From the NCBI GenBank assembly GCA_003254905.1, contig QANU01076221.1:271901-335900 (forward strand): 64,000 bases of DNA, read 5' to 3'. A program made the translations under genes and the position numbers. Shown here piece after piece: positions 34,748 to 48,000 of the stretch (positions within the stretch are counted from its first letter, which is position 1; each line of letters begins with the position of its first letter). The DNA is from Nissolia schottii. Taxonomy: Eukaryota; Streptophyta; Magnoliopsida; Fabales; Fabaceae. The notes under the pieces were generated by a model. It searched no databases and had not been told where the DNA came from. It saw only the letters and a program-made list of their open reading frames with translations.

Positions 34748-35761
34748 TTTTTAAAAATTCATCAAATTTACCTTCTAAAAAGTTACCAAGCTTTTCAATA
34801 TTTTATTGTGAACATCATCACCTGCCCATACCTGGCACACACAAATGCAGACCAGAACAGAAATCAAAGCACCTGCTAGGATTGTGGTAACCCTTTTCTG
34901 TGCCATGTCAAATATCCCATAATATCTGTGGCTAGATACCGATACCAAGCAAAATGTCAACATAAACACTAGCAAGCCGTAATCATTCCTTAATTTGAGG
35001 CAAAAACCGCATGTATGTAACTCCTGCAGCTGCAGTCATCCAAAATTTTTGCATTGGTCAACTTTTTTAGTTACTTCTTATTCTATCTGTTTCATAATAA
35101 CTGTCACTTTGCTTAATAGTCAACATATTTGAAGTGATTGTTATTATAGGACATGTGTAGTACTATTGAAATTCAAATGAACAAAGTAAACATTACTTGG
35201 TAGAAAAGTTATGGTTCCAAGAAGCAAAGGTTCAACTAAATGTCCTGTTGAAATCGAATTAACCAAGTAGTAAGATCCAAATCCCACAGCACCAGCCAGA
35301 AATATTGCCAAGCCTCTATTAAAACCTTTACCAAGTGTTGCTCCTGCACATGTCACACATTGAATTTAGTGCTGATTTATTGAACTAGAAACTTTAAAAA
35401 TTTATTTAGTCCATAATTTTATAAATTTGTTTAACGCTAAATTTGTATGTAGAAGATGTGACCATAGAAATTGAACTTGCCTACAGAGAATTCTGAGACA
35501 ACTATGACAGTGAAAACTGCCCACATTGCAGAGGAACCAAAACCATTGTAGAGGCTTGAGATTGTAAAATGCTGAGACCAATGTGATAGAAAGTGCTACT
35601 TTGAAAAAATGAATGACCCTTCTTGGATCATCTTCTCCAAGTTGCTTCAGCTGCAACATCACATCCACTACCTTGGCATATAACTTGCTAGACAAGTTCA
35701 TCAACCGTGGCCAAAATGTTGCTAAATTAATTTCATTGCTTTGGTTTGCTTCAGATGCCAT

Positions 35762-38748
35762 TAATTTTCAGCACCTGCAGCAATAATAATTATAAGAATG
35801 TTCTAGAAAATTCTAGCAAATATGCCAATGTTAATGCAACTTTGTATAATTATAAGACTGTAAGTGCTCAATGAGATATATGTCCTATTTATAGAGAGGA
35901 GCACATAACCTGGGAATGACCAAATAATACTAATAATGGCTTTGACATTTTAAATAATTTAGTAATAATTTGTGTTGTTCTGGGGGTGATCTCCACTTGC
36001 TTGTGCTGCTGTTTCTCGTGGCAACTTAATTTCATATTGTTAGAACCTTAGAAACTTGCATTGCCATTAAATGGAAGACGTCGTAGCGAGTTTGGATTTT
36101 TCAATTGCTAGCCACCGGGTTTGAAGGCCTAGCCACATTTTATCACCAGTATAGCTAATTTAGTACTTCATGATCACTTAAGAACTTCTTAATGAAAAGT
36201 ACTTGTTTATTGTTTTGTAAAGTTCAAAACAAAGGAAATAACAGGTCTAACAATTGTCAAGTTCAAGACTAACGAGACTAACTTGGACATATGTGATAAG
36301 TCCAAGAACAAAGTTGGCCATTAATCTAATAATTAGTCACGCTCACTAGTCACTGCTGGTATATTGGGGTTGGAAACTTGACTACTTGACATTACTCATA
36401 GTATTTACTGCCTTGCCTAACAAAATTAATTTGCCTGTGCATCAGGGTTTCTTTTTTCCTGGTAACGTGCTTGTATATGATTGTTGCAGAATGAAAAGTT
36501 AAACGTTAAAAATTGGCCCCAGTACTAATTCCCTCAGCTTAGTTTTAATTAACCACATTTGGTCAGCTGCGGGAAAGTTTGTAATTAATTTTTGTCATAT
36601 GAAATCACGTGTTATATCTCACAATTAATTTCTTTGTTAGTTATATTATGTATAAATTTCATTTTATTAATTAGTGGTGACAAGAAAGATTAACTCTTTG
36701 GTGTCCTTAGGGGCACCATGCCCCTTACTTCAAAAAAAATGTAATTTAACATTGTATCAACTTAAAAATTAAAAAATAACCATAATATTCATAATGAAAC
36801 CTTAATTTATATTTAGTTATATAACTTCTTGGATTTTTATTCCCAAAAATCAAATTCTCAAATTTGAACTAAAAACATTTAAGAAAACCTAAATAATCAT
36901 ATAATATGGGGACTCAATTGTTAGAAGTAAAAATTTGAAGAAATTATGTATCAATTTTTATTGTGAATATTCTTATAATTATTTGACAATTTTTAACTTG
37001 ATATAATGTTAAATTGTATTTTTTTAGAGTGGGCGACATGGGCATCGAAGAATCCACTGACAAAAGATTCAATCAACAAAATCCATTCTCGATTTAAAAA
37101 TATGACCTCCCCTCCATCAAAACACAAAGAAAAGATCGTATCCTCACATATTATTTATTCACATGACCTCATCACGTATAATCTTTATGCAAATAACAGA
37201 GGACACGCCCCACTTTCAACAACTCAATATTGGAAAAAACGGGGGATTTTCCGTCCACGGAATAATATAGATTAATTATCGCCACCATAATGCCTTAGAC
37301 TACTTTAAACCTAATTAATGATGTTGTTCTACACGAGTTGTTAAAAATGTAGGATAAACCAAGATGCCATTTTTGTAGGTTTTCAAGTTAGTGACTCGAC
37401 CATTAAGGTCTGGCACCATCAATTTCAAAACATAAAATTCCATATCTTATTTGATTGATTAAGTGCACTGACTATGTGGTATAAACTTCGACAATGACAT
37501 CCGCTAATTTGCGAGATCTCACTTTTGCAAATCAAACTATGAACTCTTTGCCTTAAGCTTTCATAGATTTGATTTAGACATCCACTTACAACTGCAGCAC
37601 TTTTCAGCTTTTTGCTTCTTATGGGATATAATAGTGCTTCTTAAACTAAGTTTATAGGAGGAGATATTTCCTCATGTCCTAATACTTGTTTATATAATGT
37701 AAAGTAAATTAATTTGATAATATTGCCTTTTTATTATAATTATAACTTACTGAATTAATAAAGTACATTGCATATAGGTCTCACTACATGATTCATTTTC
37801 TCATTGTAGAGGAAAAAGTATTTTAGAAGGTCCAATTCGTTGCTAAAAAATGAAAGCAATTAATTTTGACTTCTTGTGAAGTATAAGAAAATAGATTCAC
37901 CTTTTAAGTAGTAGTGATGGTGGAAATAATTTAAAACTATAAAATCCCATTTAATAAGAGTACTTTTTATAAAGGAGTTGGAGCCTCTAAAGTTAGATTA
38001 GTTGTAAAGAGAGAGACCAATGGGGTTATTCACACTTTAATCATTGGGCATTGGGTGGAACCAAACTCACTTTAGAAATCTTAACCCTTCACACTTATAT
38101 CATGTGAACAAAACAGACATATATGGTCACCAACTTTCAATTAGAGGGAGACTAATGGATATTAATGCACATTGCCTCATCAATTTTGAAGAATAGAATA
38201 ACATCTCATTTAGCAGTGTAAACCACACATAAATGTTAATATTCATTGTATTAAAGTTATAACACCTCCAAATTCAAGACCCCAAGAATAACCAGGAGTA
38301 AAAGTTCACATGAAACCCCCCCCCCTCTTCTTTACACATCCTACAATATAATATCACTATACATCTGATCTTGAATCATAACACCAAGTGGCAGCAAAAT
38401 ACCATCAGAATTGTCCCCACACACCCAAGTCAAAAACAATTGATGCAACTCATCTAAAGAGTTCACTATTAGCATCAGTGGAAAAATGGCAAAATGCCAA
38501 GGAACAGCAGACAACATTTTCAATTACAACTAATATAAGAAGGAATACATATATTAATGTTGAGATTCTCTTCACTAACTAGGCATGCTCCTTCAGCGAA
38601 TGAGATGTAGAATAGTTAGACAAAGTTAAAAGATCCCACCAGAAATCTTTTTGATTGGATTTGATGTCAGTCATGGCAAGCATTTATACCTGACTTGCTC
38701 TCAACACATCCGTACCGCGAAGAAACCATATAGAACTAACTGGTGGTT
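35762..38748. other. Intergenic between the ALMT pseudogene and LHW
   Basis: AT-rich with no supported gene or recognised repeat. The last 450 bp include a CCCCCCCC run near 38315 and are likely the LHW 3' UTR side. Confidence 0.5.
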
Positions 38749-41700
38749 TCATTGAAAACTACTAGGCCTTCCGGTTGCTGGTATCTGTGTAGCTTGCGGG
38801 AAAGAGTGATATGCCATCATGTTGTCGACTGCATTGGGCGAAGATGCACTGCCCTTCGCCGTTTGCTCCAAGAGCTGAACGAGCGACATAAATATTTCCA
38901 TCCTTGTTACATCCCTATTTGCCTGCACAAAACTCAAAAATGTAACTAACTAGCACAAAACATAAAATCTAATACGTGCATAGGAAACATGTCCCTTTCT
39001 TGAGTATTATTACCTCAACGGCGAACCTGGCCCAGATTTTGTCATTTTGAGCTTCCATTACACCCTTCAAGATAGTTAAACCTAGTCCTCTGATTAAGTC
39101 AGCTATTTCGAGAAAGAGACCTTGTTCCTCACAAAGCATCTGTAAGAATAACCAAGCAAGCTGATTAGAGAAGTGACAAGAGAAATACATTAGGAAGGAA
39201 ATAAAAATAAAAATAAAAATAAAAATAAAAATAAAAATAAAAAAACTTCATAAATTTATAAAGCATCACACACTACCTCTACTAGCATCTGACGAGGATG
39301 ATTCAGATCCTCGACTATAATAGGGCAAACCATTGATTGCGAGCCAACCTCGTACGCCCAAGTAGCCCCTCCCTCAAAGTTATCTTTCAAAAGCAGTCCA
39401 CCTTCCTTACTAATAATCTGCATATTCCAGCAAGAAAGAACTCAGAATACTTCCCCCTTACTTCTAGTTCCTCAAATCAAAGTATCATCAACTACTCATT
39501 CTTTTTTAGTCCTTCATAGCATAAATGATGCAGAACAAATCTTATTTGAACCAAGGGTTTTGCTTGATAGTTCTCAATATTCTAGCAAACTATTTTATCT
39601 CAACTTCAATGCTTAAATGCCTACGACACAAGGCCCGGGAGTGAATACTGTTCCATACCTTAGAGTCTCCGGTTTGTTTAAGCTTGTCAGCATGCTTTGT
39701 CACACTTTGCAAGAAAAGCATGTGCTTGATGGTACGTTCCAAAAGCGCATCTATGCTACACTGTTAAATCATAACAAGAAATCAAAGAAAAAAGTCAGCA
39801 CCTAAATATGATTTAAAATCATCAAAAAAGTATATGGTGGAATATGAGACATGAGAGAAAGCAAAAGAGAGGCAATACCTTGGCTCCGTTTGGCACAATT
39901 TCGCGTAACTCTTTCACGCGATCTTGAATCATCTGGCGATCTTTAGGTCGAGGCCTAGGGTTCTCTCCTGGTTTGAGCCTTTTACGATTCGATTTGAAAA
40001 CTTCATCAGGCCGTTTCGAGTATCCAGTTGAAACACTATTTTCACGCTTCACATTGCTGCTATTCTCAACCCATGAACTAAGTTGGGATCCATATACAGA
40101 AGTGGTTTGAGAACATTTGCCAGCATCATCCTTGCTACATCCGGACTTGATGGAACTAGTTTCTATGGCACCTGTTTTACCCCCACTCTTAGGAAAATCA
40201 ACCAATCTCCCCTTGAAATGGTCAGGCATAACCAGCTTGCAGGAATGAGAGGGAACGGAGGAGGCGCTACTCGTCAAAGTTGTCTTGCAAGACATGTCAT
40301 CAGAATTCTGTTGCATAACAGATTTGGCCCTTGAAACCACGGCATCCAAGAGATGGTCCGAGCCTGTCCCAGAAAAGACGCCACTGTCTGATACTGAAAA
40401 ACAATCAGTATTCATAGCCTGCATATTCATACACGTTGCCTTTCTATCGATATTTTCTGCATTAGCATCTGACTGGTCAGCAAGCAGCTTATTCCAGTTT
40501 CCACTCAGCAGTTGGTTTTTAAAATCCACTCCTAGAACATCGAACAGGTCATCACCCAATGAAGGTTGAGCAAAAACTTGTTCGTGCTTAGCATTTTTCA
40601 TCACAAATTGACTAGTAACATGTTTATTAACATGCTCCTCAAGATGTAGAGAGGGGATGTTAGGATCCTGAAGCAAATTATCCTCTCTCCGTTGATCTGT
40701 TGAAGCCGAAACACCATGAGTGCGCTTTAAATCTACATGCAGAGGCTTCTGATCAGAACCTTCTATAGGCATGGAAAAGTTACCTGAGTGACCAGTCAAA
40801 TTATCCAAAGAATAACCACCTGCTTTAGTTGAATCATCATTTTGAAGTACAATCCTAGCCTCTTTTGCTCCAGATAAATCACCAGCAGATTCTTTCAGAG
40901 TTTTTGAACCCGAATCAGTAAAAAGATTTGTCCTCAAAAGACTACTTAACCCGCCATGTACTGGGATTCCCGCAAGTAATGAAGTACTGCTAAAATTCTG
41001 ACTGCGGTCAAGGACATGGCCTCCATCTGTTTTCAGTTGGGACATGTTCACGGAACTTGATGCATTTACACTAGGATTGACATGATCTTGACTCCCAATG
41101 ACTGACATGATTTGATGTTCCATATATTTTAGATTACAATCACTTAGACCTGATTGGCTTAAACCAGATAAGTTATTGAATGCAGATCTTGCATCATATG
41201 AAACAGAATGCTGCTGTAGGCATGGACCAAGATTTGAGGGTATCACTTCAGCCTCCACAACTCTTTTCTCACTTTGGCCAGCAAAGTTTGTTTTAATCAT
41301 TGGAATAGCTTTCGGTTGGCAGAGGCCATTTGATATCTGGCTCAGGTTATGGGTTTGGGGAGTCAATACTGAACCCTGGTAAGTATTTGTTTCTCCTATT
41401 ATAGGACAATGTGTTTGAACAATTGGCCTTGAAGCATGAGATGAGTTACTTTGCTGATTGGAGCTATTAGCTACTGATGAAAAGCAATTGGAGGGAATTA
41501 CAGGTGGATCGATAGAGACAGGCACAACAGCGGTCGTAGGGGCACCAAGTCTTTCAACAGAAAGCTTTGCCGAATAGTCTTCAGATAGAAGGGCACCAGG
41601 GACACATCCCAATTGCAAGATCAAGCTCTTCACATCATTCACAAATCCTACATTCTCCATTATCTGTACAAGTAGATATTGCTGCATTAGTTGAGGAAAA

Positions 41701-43824
41701 TTGAAGCAGCAGAAAGAAATCTTCAAAATACATAATGGTGCATTCACTAGAATGCTCAAAACTAGAGAAGAGAAAAGTAATCTAAACTAGAAAACCTTCA
41801 TATGATAACAACCAAGTGACAACACAACTTCACGACAAAATGAACCGTGAAACTAGAGCAGGCTTCAAACTGCTTGCTTTCGTAGTTATATCACATTACA
41901 TCTCTTCATAATTACAAACAAAAGAAAAGGACTTACTGGCAAGAAAGATCCAAGTTGAACAACCCCATGTGGAAGCACAGGAATAACTGCAACTGTCTGC
42001 AAAGACAATACAATACAGCATCATAATATGTCAACAAGAAGTCCACAACAAAATGTGGAGCATAATGAAAATCACAAACCTGCATTCCAGCAGAAAATTG
42101 GTGATGGACCTCAGCATATACCTAACAAGAGCGACACCAAAATAAAAATTCAAAATGAAACTCAGAAATCACGAGTATACATACTCCAACTTTCACCATC
42201 CCCAAAAGTACAACAGTCATAATATACCCGGGGGGGGGGGGGAACTATCCATGCATTCTCCATAGGAACAAAACTCTTATACAACTAAATACCTCCTGTG
42301 GATATGCATCTCTATCGAAATTGTTCAAAAGAATCCACTGATGGTTGCCAGTAAATGCAGCCCGACCAATTATTCTGTGTAACACCAAAATGGTATGTTT
42401 GATTAACATGGGAATGACAAACAAAAGCACTTCAATATGTAATTTCTTTTATAGATACTGAATTCCTGATAAAAATGCAAATAGGTGATAACAGAAAGCA
42501 CCTACCCTTCACCTGCAACATTGACTGAATTATTTACTGCCATTCTGTTAATCAAAGAACTGACTCTGTCCTCCTCTTGAATCCCTAGCTTAGATAACCG
42601 AGACTCAGCAGAAAACCAGCATCCTTCCCCATTCTGGTAAGTAGAATTAGACGACCCAAAAATGCGTGGCAAGGGTTCAAAATAACATTCTTCCCAGATT
42701 AATAGCCTGCCATATCAAACCATAATCAATTAACTCAAATAAAAAGGAAGAAAGGTCGAGAGGAACAAAGCAAGGAAATATCAGCACAAATGTCAAAGCC
42801 AATTAAAGAAAGGTTGAGAGGAACAAAGCAAGGAAATAGAGCTGAAGTTATGTTTTTCAATTTATTTCTGGATGCTAAAAATCACACCACATGTAGGATG
42901 GGAGAAAAACACCCTCCTACATGTGGTGTGATTTTTTATGACAAAGATAGATCAGCAGATTAATCGCTCATTAGCAGGGAAAAAGAGTCAGCTCTTTTTT
43001 TAATAATCACTGGAACAAGAACATAGAACCAGAAGAGAAAGACAGATTCTGAATTAGCAGATTCGTTCTCAGAATCACAGACAATCAATCAAATAGGGGT
43101 AGCAGTGTGCCTTGGCAAACCAATGGCAAATAAACTTTCAATTTCTTTTTTTCTTTTTCTTTATCCAAGCTAAGATTCTCGAAGACAAAACAGAAACAAT
43201 CAAAGCACTACGCTCCAAAAAAATAAATAAAAGAGATTATACAGAAGAATATGAATCAAATACAAAAAGAAGCAGTGAGTGCAATGACCAATAAACAAGA
43301 CCCTAAACATGTCAATCACAAATTGGAAACAAACCAACCCCTAAAACAGAATCTAATATATGAATTTCATATGAAATTGTTCCAAAGAAAGTACAAGCAT
43401 CAACGGCATACATGCTTAACCAAAAGTGATTCGAGAATTCTGAGCAACAGAATTTTCACCAAATCAAGCTAAACAATTCACTCAAATCTCAAATTTATCT
43501 TTAAGAAATCAAAGTGCACAAGGACAAAAAAACAGCTACATACACAGAAGACGCATAAGTAAAAACACTGCTATATGTTCTTTAAAAAATCTCATAAAAT
43601 CAAAGCACCAAAAACCATGCTTTGATGGATGTAAGAAACTGCAGTAATAATAACAAACAAAGCAAAAGCATTTAACTTTTGATATATCTCTTCACGAGAA
43701 TGAATGAATCACATCCCTCTAACACTTACTTGGAACTGTTGCAACCGATCTTCCAGAACACAGCATAAGACCACTGGTTCCGAACGCACAGAGTCTTCAA
43801 AACTTCTTTCAACAAAAACCCCAT
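38749..43824 (-). CDS. LHW: LONESOME HIGHWAY-like bHLH transcription factor
   Basis: Ten exons on the minus strand: 43730-43824, 42506-42706, 42293-42374, 42080-42121, 41937-41996, 39879-41663, 39659-39760, 39277-39417, 39014-39139, 38749-38922. Phases agree throughout, giving 935 residues. The N-terminal domain (exons 1-5, about 160 aa) has QWSYAVFWKIGC, LLIWEECY, GEGIIGRAAFTG and VQLGSFLPIMEN. A long Ser-rich middle follows. The bHLH has KRLKPGENPRPRPKDRQMIQ at about 725-745 and continues into exon 7 (DALLERTIKHMLFLQ). The C terminus has EIADLIRGLGLTILKGVMEA and RDVTRMEIFMSLV, the dimerisation region. LHW pairs with TMO5-type bHLHs in the nucleus to drive cytokinin synthesis and periclinal divisions in root vascular tissue. 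The middle is longer than in the 650-residue Arabidopsis LHW. The ATG gives MGFLLKEVLK, the conserved family start. Confidence 0.93.
39199..39244. repeat. (AAAAT)n microsatellite in LHW intron
   Basis: About 46 bp of AAAAT pentamer repeat in the intron between exons 8 and 9. Confidence 0.9.
42748..42838. repeat. 33-bp direct duplication in LHW intron 1
   Basis: The 33-base segment at 42748-42780 (AAGAAAGGTCGAGAGGAACA then AAGCAAGGAAATA) recurs at 42806-42838 with a single C/T difference. The period is 58 bp. Confidence 0.85.
42877..42936. repeat. 60-nt perfect-stem hairpin in LHW intron 1
   Basis: Arms 42877-42898 and 42915-42936 are perfect 22-base reverse complements (left arm contains TCACACCACATGTAGGA), with a 16-base loop. 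Too short and too perfect for chance; possibly the residue of a foldback element or a small-RNA-type hairpin. Confidence 0.9.
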
Positions 43825-43903
43825 CTTTTTCTTTTACAACGCAAAGATAGAGTTCTTTTTTCTTCTTTTTCACCGACCTTAATGGAAGTTCAACAGCATG
43901 CAT
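43709..43903 (-). promoter_or_regulatory. Overlapping upstream ORFs at the LHW start
   Basis: An ATG at 43903, out of frame with the main ATG (43824), opens a frame that runs through the main start, and a second ATG at 43899 gives a six-codon ORF ending before it. The first has a weak context (T at -3, C at +4) while the main ATG has A at -3 and G at +4, which would favour leaky scanning. Unspliced limits are given. Whether the transcript starts upstream of 43903 is not shown by the sequence. Confidence 0.5.
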
Positions 43904-45000
43904 GAACAGAAGAGAGGGAAAAAAGAAAAAAACAAAAAAGGGTAACAGTCAAATCCGGTGACCGTGCATTTTCCGATTCCTAACTACCACGGCACGATCC
44001 TCTCCCGGCTTGTTTAGTCCTCAACCCACCACTTCTCTTTCTATGCGGATCCAAGTTCCCGGCGATCAGTTTCCGGCAGGCCATCCTCCGGCAGCGGAAG
44101 TTGTAAGAGAAACAGAGGGAAAAAAACCCAGGAGAAAACAGAGTAAGCTAAGAGAGAGTAAAAGTAAAGTAAAGTGAAGGGCTTTTTTGGTTCACACTAT
44201 GCCACGAGCTTCAAGCTTGTAGAGGGCTATGATTTTCTCCATTTTTGGGATGTGGGGTGATGAAAAAATTGAAAATCTAAGGATGCGAGTGGAAAAAGGA
44301 GAGGACTTTGGAGCGTGGAATGTGCGTATGGGAGAGACTGGAGCTGATAAGGGGTGTGTATGTGATAGAGAGAAGTGGATTGAGATAGTGTGAGGGTGTG
44401 GCTTGGAGTTGAAGGGAAGGTAGGTGAGGTCTGTGTTCAAAAGAGCTTCAGGGCTCCTGCGCTCTCTGTAACTGTGGAAACTGATGTTATTCTCTATTTG
44501 TGAGAAATATATAAATCGGAGTGGAAGTGTTAAGAGAGAGGGGCCAGTTGTTTTTTTGTGGGGGGGCGGGGGTGGCCGAGGGGGGATAGTGTTGTGTGTG
44601 CGTGGATTCTTCAGAAAGAGGAATGGTTTTGGGGGATTATTACAGCGAGAGCCACTGGGGGGGGGCAGAGAGGTTGCTTTTGTCGGGTTCTGAAAACAGT
44701 GTCGGGGGAGTCAGAGAAAGGGAAAGAAAATGTTTTGTGTTTTGTTTTGATTAGTTTGAGAGAGAGAGAGAGAGAGAAAGCAAAAGGAAGAAGCTTTCGT
44801 TTCAGAAGGGGCAGGCAGGGGTCTGTAGACTGTGGACTGTGGATGGAGGATGAGGTGGCACTGTGACAGTGGCAGCAGCAGCAGAAGTGGGGTTGGGACT
44901 TGGGAGAAGAGAGAGAGAGAGTGTGGTGACCATGATCCATGGGCCTAGTGCGGCTTTACTCTCATGCTCACGTCACACACAGATAGAGAGGGGGGTGGGA
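43825..45000 (-). promoter_or_regulatory. LHW 5' UTR and promoter region
   Basis: Contains the upstream ORFs, a further 16-codon ATG-started frame at 44192-44242, a GA dinucleotide run at 44758-44777 and a second at about 44905-44920, and G-rich stretches near 44560-44665. GA runs are common around plant 5' UTRs. No TATA box is assigned. Confidence 0.45.
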
Positions 45001-48000
45001 TTTTTCATTCTGCTTTTTGTTGAGCCATGAGGAGGAGAGAGATTAGTTTTATTCGTATATCAATCTTATGTGAAATGAAAGATTTGATGTTTATATTAAG
45101 GTTAAGGTTAATTTAGAAATAATATTTTTAAAAGAGAAATGTGGACATTAATCCATATCATGTGTTTGCGGATTTTGAAATGAGGATCAATGTTGCCCGT
45201 AGTCTAAATTTTGGGGGGTGGAGGTTAGGCTTCAAGTTAGCATTTCACGGTGGGTTGATGATGATGATCGACAGCGTTGGTGAAGGTATGTGCAAGATCA
45301 CTCATGTTGCCGCTAAAGCAAGACAAAGAGCTAAGAAATAGTGTGTAAGGTGCAATGGTCTCATATTTTATTTGGTAAAGTGATACTTGTATTTATAAAA
45401 GTTAAGACATTGTGAAGATACAAGAGATCAATGTCAAACTTTTATGCTGTAAAGAGATCCTTGTTGATTCTTTATTTCTTGCATTCTCATAATGAGTGTA
45501 TCGCATTATCGCTGTGTTAGTGCCGTATGAGTGTGTTACATTAGTCCTTAATATTATCTATTTTATAAGAATGTGAGATTAATTTTTGTTAGTAATATCA
45601 CTTGAAAAAATTAGAAAATCTTTGGTAGGATGAACATCATCCAATTCATCTAAACTTTTTTTTTTTGGCTAAAGAAAAGGGAGGGGTAAGAAGAAATACC
45701 CTCTTTTTGTGTTTGTTGAACTTGAATGGGAGTACTCTTCCACTACTACTACTCATGAGACATGATTGATGACTGAGGTGGGAAAATCATGATGTATAAA
45801 AGAGAACCCTCTTCATACCGCACTGCCCCCATTCATTTTGGCTGCATGCCCTAACCGTAGGATGGAAGAAATTGGAGAGGATCAAGATGGTGACTTCATT
45901 CAAATAAATGTGTAAAATGCTCAAGTCAAATAGGTAGTAACTACTTTGACCCCCCATAATTATGGGTGTTAGCTGAATTTTGGACACTTGAATTTATTGC
46001 AGAACCGGCTGATTAAATTAGTAAATCTAAATTTGATGATGACTATGATGGGGTTTTAGACCAATGATTACAAACCATGGCAAATACAAGTTGGAGTTTT
46101 GTGGTGTAAGAAAGGAAATAATAAAACAACAAACCTACTGCATCATAGTATGTATCAACAAAATAATTGAAACAGCCATTTCCATGGATAAATATTGAGT
46201 TATCTCTTCTTCTTCCTTTTACGTGTAAATATTGAGTTTTTGAAATACTAAAACTCTTTTATTGATAAGACAACTCTTCTCTCTTGACCGTGAGCATTAA
46301 ATTAAACTTTTTTAAAATAAAAATAATGATTAAACTCCTCTTTAAAATATCTTGACATTACAAATAAAATTTAAATATAACTTACTATCATTATGATCAA
46401 CCATTTTTCAGACTTTTAATTTGTCTCTGTAATCAAAGTTTTGGTTCGTTAAATCTATGAATATTGACTGCTGTGAAGTAGCTAGTGCCATTGGGGCATA
46501 TACAAGATCATTTAAAGTAGCAAAATCCTTCTAAAGTCGAAATTGATGTGTGCTATTCATGATCATTTGGCTGCATTTATTAATTAACATATCAATAAGA
46601 ACTTTAATATAGTAAAATTTTACCACATTTTTTTCTCGAAAAATTAAGCTGAACAAATAATGCAAAGGTGGCCAGTGCTTGACACTGATGTGTCTTCAAA
46701 CAAAGACAATTTGAGTCCACATCCTTTATCAATATTGCTGTACATTTGAATTGAAAAGGAAACTCATCTAACTACAAATGCTTGAAAGTTAAGTTGGCAT
46801 TAGTTTCTATACTATAAATAGATCATGACGATTTCAAAGAGTAACAATCAAGCTGAATCAATTCAGGAACAAGAAGAAAAAATAAAACTCTAAAAAGCAA
46901 AAAAGTGAAGCACCAAAGAAAGTCTTATAGACTATTGATGCTTTGATAGATAATTGAGAATTTTTCTTCCAATCATATTGGAAAGCAATGAGACTTTGAT
47001 GGATTTATGCGGATTTAATCGGAAAATAACATTATCATAATGGTGACTAATTGAATCTTGAAAGAAATCAAACTTATGAAAGGAACCCAACTCCACAAGC
47101 TACTACCTACATAATTTTCCTCACTCGAGTGACTGTGTGTTTGAGAAAAATTAAAAGTTAAATTCATTTTAATAATCATATTTTTATGTAATCAATTGTG
47201 TGATAATTAATTTATGTTAGGATATTTTAGAAAAAAATAATTTTAAGATAATTTATTTTATTTGAATTGTATAAAAAAATTGTGTTTGTACAATAAAATT
47301 ATTAAAATGAGTATAAAATATTTATTTAGGTTATATAGTATATTAAAATTAGGGTTAATTTTGTAAAAACATAAAATGGCATGTGCTGCAAACAACTTTT
47401 GCCTAAATATGTCCAAATTTTTAGATGAAAATTATTGTGAAAAACAGCTTTTTATTGGGACAAAACAATTGTTGATTATAGATTGAATTTTACCCAACAT
47501 AATAGATGAAGCAAATTAATAACTTTTGTTAAAAAAAAATCTGTTTCCAATTGCCAAACACACACTAAATATGTTTCAAACCAAGACAGCTTCTACTATG
47601 AATTAGTAATAACTTGTTTCATGTAATTAGAGATATCTACCCAAATAAGGCTAATTAGTACAATCATTTCCCTTTTTCTTACTTCCTTTATTTTTATTGC
47701 CTACTTTAATTTTTTGTGGGGCTCAAAATGACATAGAAGTTAAAAAAAAAAAAAAAACAAATGAGAAATATCATTTGTATGTATATAGTGAATGTGACTA
47801 GGGACGGTAAATAGATTGTGTATTGGTAAAAGAAAAATGATTCTTTCGTTTTTTTTAATGGTCATGGAAAAATGATTCTTAAATAAGACATCATACGTTA
47901 TTTGTGTGCATTGGTCTGGCGATAATCAAGTATGTGCATGATGCACCTATGAACCTAACCTGGAAGTAAAGGATAGAATATAAAACAAAAAATATATATT

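Larger units (their letters stand above)
33415..35761 (-). pseudogene. Decayed ALMT gene, tandem relative of the intact copy
   Basis: All six ALMT exons can be traced on the minus strand, approximately 35481-35761, 35197-35344, 34772-35023, 34316-34430, 34120-34230 and 33415-33792, but the frame is broken repeatedly. Exon 1 has lost two bases after NLKPL, so YNGFGSSAMWAVFTVIVV lies in another frame, and it is followed by a GC donor. Exon 3 has a frame break before NDYGLLVFMLTFC and another before KLGNFLEG. Exon 4 breaks before EGYKSVLNSKQAEENL. Exon 5 keeps WEPC but reads WEPCQG and shifts before QCAYRLNTL. Exon 6 shows GKAIKELAASIQKM in one frame and SADPHISKSKIAA in the next, then lacks about 40 residues found in the intact gene. 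It cannot make a functional channel. Foldback MITEs sit in two introns. Confidence 0.88.

Noticed and set aside
44192..44440. 82-residue frame upstream of LHW
   Set aside because: It opens at a TTG codon; only a 16-codon ATG-started part is plausible as a uORF.
45141..45341. 66-residue frame near the LHW promoter
   Set aside because: Starts at GTG, no recognisable motif, no supporting splice or codon signal.
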